From Suillus spraguei (taxonomy: Eukaryota > Basidiomycota > Agaricomycetes > Boletales > Suillaceae): 64,000 bases of DNA. The DNA lies in assembly GCA_016800925.1 (NCBI GenBank), contig JABCPU010000010.1, positions 248,001-312,000 on the forward strand, written 5' to 3'. Below the pieces are notes generated by a model, which worked only from the letters and a program-made list of their open reading frames with translations, did not search any database and was not told where the DNA came from. Positions 60,302-64,000 of this stretch are shown here, piece by piece (the stretch's first letter is position 1; each line of letters starts with the position of its first letter). A program made the translations under genes and the position numbers.

Positions 60302-61349
60302 TCAGAACTCGTGGTTGAACACATCGCTCTCGCCCTGCAATGCGGCAGTATGCTCATTCTCCATTACCGCATGCCCATCATGATTGCCTTGTCTCCCAGA
60401 CTCGTACGTTCCACCTGCTGCATCTTCTGGCACCTCCAAATCGACACTTGATTCTGCCCTGCGCGAGTAGGTCGACTCTATGTCACCGCCATCGCCAACT
60501 GTTGAGCGACTCTTTGACTTCTTCTTTCGTCTTTTCTGCTCTGGGGCGGTATATGCATCCTCCGTTCTCGCCCACCTATCTTTCTTCTTTTTCTTCTTCC
60601 GCGCTGGAGCGTCTCCCGCACCAGGAAGTGTATCACTGAAGTTGGCAGGGTAATGCCAACGAGAACTTCCTGATTCAGCTGAACGCATGCTACCTTCCCG
60701 TTCAGGGTTGTAGAATGATTCGTCGTCAGCCTTCCAGAGAGCATTGCCATTGGTTGGCTTAGTAGATTGATCCTGTGTTGATGAGCGGCTTGGCGACGCC
60801 TGGCCTTCCTCTAGAGGCTGATCGTCCAGAGCAGAGTTGGGGTTGCGGTCATTATATCTCCCTGCCCACTGGGAACGTTGTTCGTGGCGTTTGATGGTTG
60901 AAGTGTCGACAAGGCCGTAGCGCTCAGCCCACTTGGGTGTGCGACGGCGATTCTTGTTGTTTCTAATATTCTGCAATTTCAGGATATATCAGTACTTTAA
61001 TCCGCAAGCTAGTGCTCCTACTACCTGTATATAAAAGTTGTGCGCATGTCCTGAGACAAGAAAGTTAAGCGCAATCAAATTGTTGTGATCACATCACATA
61101 CCTGGAATGTATCCGCAAATCGTGAGTAAAAGATTCAGCCAGAAGTCCTTCCCAATACCAAACCTTGCTGCCACAGCTGTATTCAAATGGCTTATCAGCA
61201 CCTTGTTGCACGACAGCATTCCTCACGACAAGATCACAAAGATACACACCTAGCGGGGGGAAGAGCGTCCCCATAATGAAGAGTATGACGGCGTACGCAT
61301 GGTACCGCTTGACTTTTGGTCTTGCCGGTTTGTTAGTCTTTGCAGGCAT
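60302..61349 (-). CDS. Pmp3/UPF0057-type membrane protein with long charged tail
   Basis: Exons 61349-61250, 61176-61102, 61050-61025 and 60970-60302 give 289 residues. The first 75 hold a Pmp3-like hairpin of two helices: YAVILFIMGTLFPPLAV, then FGIGKDFWLNLLLTICGYIPGHAHNFYI. Pmp3 proteins sit in the plasma membrane and affect ion balance and membrane potential under stress. The tail (about 210 residues) is hydrophilic, with KWAERYGLVDTSTIKRH, a run of seven Lys and further basic blocks, and probably lies in the cytosol. Filamentous fungi often have such extended forms beside short ones. The gene diverges from the zinc-finger gene over 376 bp. Confidence 0.83.
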
Positions 61350-61725
61350 AATGCTCGCCGTAATCGACGTGCATGAAAGGGAGCAAGAATGAGGGCACAG
61401 CCGACAACTTGGCGCTTACCACTACCAGTGTTTGCTGGCCGCCGCAATCTCCGAAAGAGGAAACGACACGTGAATGATGTCGTTACCTAAACAAGTGTCG
61501 CAACATCGTGTTCGAGCACCGTCCGCTATTGGACTTCAAAGCTTCGACGTTAACCTCGACCATCCACACTGTGCTCATTGGTGAGCGTGACGTGTACATA
61601 TCTCGGTGAGTAATGGGATTGCTAGATCTATATATCCAGTTTGAATATCTTCAACAGGAATCACATTTAGACCTGTTTCGCACTAGGTCTGCTCTCCGAG
61701 TTGGAGGCACTTCACAATTTCTATT
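61350..61725. promoter_or_regulatory. Divergent promoter, Pmp3-like / C2H2 gene
   Basis: The 376-bp interval contains CACGTG (61467-61472), an E-box, and GTGACGTG near 61586, which resembles a CRE half site. Both genes may respond to stress signals; that is inference from site types only. Confidence 0.45.
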
Positions 61726-63770
61726 ATGGACCATGATGAAAACGAACCGGTGCTCGACCTCTCAGATGTCGTACATGATGAACCTTTGGGCTCAGATGAA
61801 GAACAGATCCATAGTGGAGATGACGTCGACGTGAACGCCCCTTCCTCATTCTCCGATTCATCGCACCACGGACATTCGCCACACGATGGCGTTCCCCTTT
61901 CCCTCGACCCATCGGTATCTCCGGAACACTTTTCAGTAGAAATGTTGGAGCGCGAAATTGCCAGTCTCCTTCACCAGAATGCAACGGCTGCATCTGCTGC
62001 ACTCCTGAGTGCTGCCGCGCAGCAGCGCCAGGCGCAAAACGAACAAGACCACGATTCTTCCATTCCGGATTCCGCTCCAGATGATACACAGAAAGTCAGC
62101 GATACCACAACTGCCGGTGATGTTATTTCTGGTCTTGGTCTTAATCTTCGCAGCATCACTGCCATGCTGCAAGCAGCACACGCACAGGCTTCGTCCAACG
62201 GGCGCCATGCTGAGTCTTTGAAGCTCCACGACACGGAGCTTGAGCATAGTCTGCGTACAACGCGCACCGCCCCCGCGTTCCATTCTCTAACGGCTGGCGA
62301 CGCCGATGACTATATTGTAGATGGGCCTCGAGATCTGGGGCCTCGGGACTTGGACCTACTTTACCCCCCACAAGAGATAAGGAGTGACGAACATAATGAC
62401 GACCGAAATGGGAGTGATGCTGCGTGTTCACCACAACACAAATCTCGGACAGATGCACCAGACGCCCACGAAGGCGTGCCTGGAGAGTTCAATGATATCA
62501 GTGACATATTGAATCATCTTTCATCACACTTTGACACCGAAACAGAAACGGATCCTACTCACGGGCACCTCCAGGCACCATCGACAGAAAGTACCTCCCC
62601 CATATCTCGTTCTCGTACCACGCCTGCCCAGTCACCTGTGCGTTTTAACCAGCATCTACCCAGTCCGTCTCGCCCCATTCCACAACCTGTTGCCTCTACA
62701 TCGACTGCACCAAAAAAGTCACCCGAAAGCAAAAAGTCGAAGAAGGGGAAGGATAAAGATAAAGATAAGGAACAAAATGGCGAAAAGGAGAAGACAGTAA
62801 ACATACACGCCTGTGAAGAACCGCTATGTCGCAAGACATTCACCCGAAGGAGCGATCTTGCGAGGCACATGCGGATCCACACCGGTGAACGACCGTTTGT
62901 TTGTAACCATGGCGGATGCGGAAAGACATTCATTCAGGTTTGTATTATTTATCAGACTACACGCAGTATCTTACAACTTTTCGGGAACATAGCGATCTGC
63001 ATTACACGTTCATCAACGGGTGCACACAGGCGAGAAACCGCATTCTTGCGAATATCCAGGGTGTGGAAAGACTTTCGGGGACTCGAGCAGTCTCGCACGG
63101 CACCGGCGAACGCACACAGGAAAGCGACCTTACAAGTGTGAAGATCCAGAGTGCGAAAAAACGTTTACACGTCGCACAACGCTCACTCAGCATATGCGAA
63201 CTCACGATCCAACATGGGAACCAGATCCTAATATGTGGGTATCCAAGCTTAATGTTGTATTCACATATACTGATTCGATGGCGCAGAAAATACAATTTTA
63301 AAGCTAAAAAACAGAAGGTTTCCGACCCAACAGAGGATCTTGAGCTAGAAGAATCGGTGCGCACTATTTCTGCGCTATTCTCGCAGACCGGGGGAGTTGT
63401 AACCAGGCCCTTGGCGGCTGGTGCACCAGGTGAGCCACTTGAAGCCAGAGTGGCAAGTATCAGTGCAGAGATCGCCGCTGCAATCGCCCAGGCATCTTCA
63501 CGGGCGCTGGACGAGGACGAAGATGAGATGGAGGAAGAAGAGGGAGTTGAGGATGAGGATGGCTGGTGCTCCGGGCATGAGATTATGAGACCTGAGAGCA
63601 TAGTGCCCAATACGAGCGGAATCAGAGGCAGTGGTAATGATGACAATGGTGGGAAGGTTATTGCAGGCGTGGAAGACAACGATGAGGACAGTGATACTTT
63701 TCCTATCCCACTACGGACACGCAAGGGTAAGGAACCGGTTTCTTTGATAGGAATCAAGAGGAAACGATGA
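61726..63770 (+). CDS. C2H2 zinc-finger transcription factor, four fingers
   Basis: Exons 61726-62937, 62993-63234 and 63287-63770 give 645 residues. The N-terminal 340 are acidic and Ser/Thr/Pro-rich with [20 protein letters not shown] Lys-rich patch (about 335-355) may be a nuclear signal. Four fingers follow at about 363-385, 393-415, 423-445 and 453-475, beginning [30 protein letters not shown] and [10 protein letters not shown], with TGERP/TGEKP-type linkers. The intron between exons 1 and 2 splits finger 2. The C-terminus has an acidic run ([17 protein letters not shown]) that could activate transcription. Finger spacing recalls the TFIIIA/ZAP1/AZF1 kind, but the target is unknown. Confidence 0.88.
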
Positions 63771-64000
63771 TCAATTTCCGGCTCGTGTATGTATTGTTAT
63801 TCTGCATTTACGTATCTGCTGTATAATCACAGGGAATTTATTCACGTTCGGGCCTCCGACCAGTACTGTGAGAAAATCTTGACGTCTAGTAGTAACTGGG
63901 AAGCGGATCATCAAGTGCTTATTGAAGTGTCCGTTTCCATCCGCATAATAGCCTGAGACGTGCAAATCTAACGTTTAAATATTGTGAAACATTCATGTTT

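Overview
The window is nuclear DNA of a filamentous basidiomycete, most likely an Agaricomycete wood- or litter-decay fungus. Genes are dense and read from both strands. They are broken by many 44-73 bp introns with GT..CTNAC..AG signals. Family content fits too: a DUF6533 membrane protein, a polyporopepsin-type protease relic, a GH5 mannanase-like protein and a Tad-like LINE. The species assignment is inference; no rRNA or other marker is present.

Layout. 0-9.9 kb: the end of an FAD monooxygenase, a DUF6533 relic, ISD11 and RCF1, two copies of a 78-bp hairpin element, a dead monooxygenase paralogue, and a mitochondrial TPR protein. 10.9-18.4 kb: a secreted GH5-like protein that has lost both catalytic glutamates, the TFIIH helicase RAD3/XPD in 20 exons, and a small Cys-rich protein. 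19.6-36.1 kb is the conserved core: YME1, a GCIP-like protein, a charged nuclear protein, mitochondrial PheRS, MGE1, C1-THF synthase and a PNGase A-like protein. 37.5-41.2 kb: a 5'-truncated LINE with target-site duplication beside a decayed aspartic protease. 42.7-48.3 kb: the RIM2 carrier, RPC25 (Pol III) and NMN adenylyltransferase. 48.3-60.3 kb is gene-poor and repeat-rich: a tandem array of tRNA-like Pol III units, retroelement and helicase relics, an Hsp20 gene with broken reading phase, three solo LTRs with perfect 5-bp duplications, and a DUF6533 gene. 60.3-63.8 kb: a Pmp3-like protein and a four-finger C2H2 regulator.

How the genes work together. Eight genes act in or on mitochondria: Fe-S assembly, respiratory supercomplexes, i-AAA proteolysis and a possible adaptor, tRNA charging, Hsp70 nucleotide exchange, one-carbon metabolism and nucleotide import. 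Several share short divergent promoters. Gene models were built by hand from reading frames, splice signals and remembered family conservation; no database search was run.
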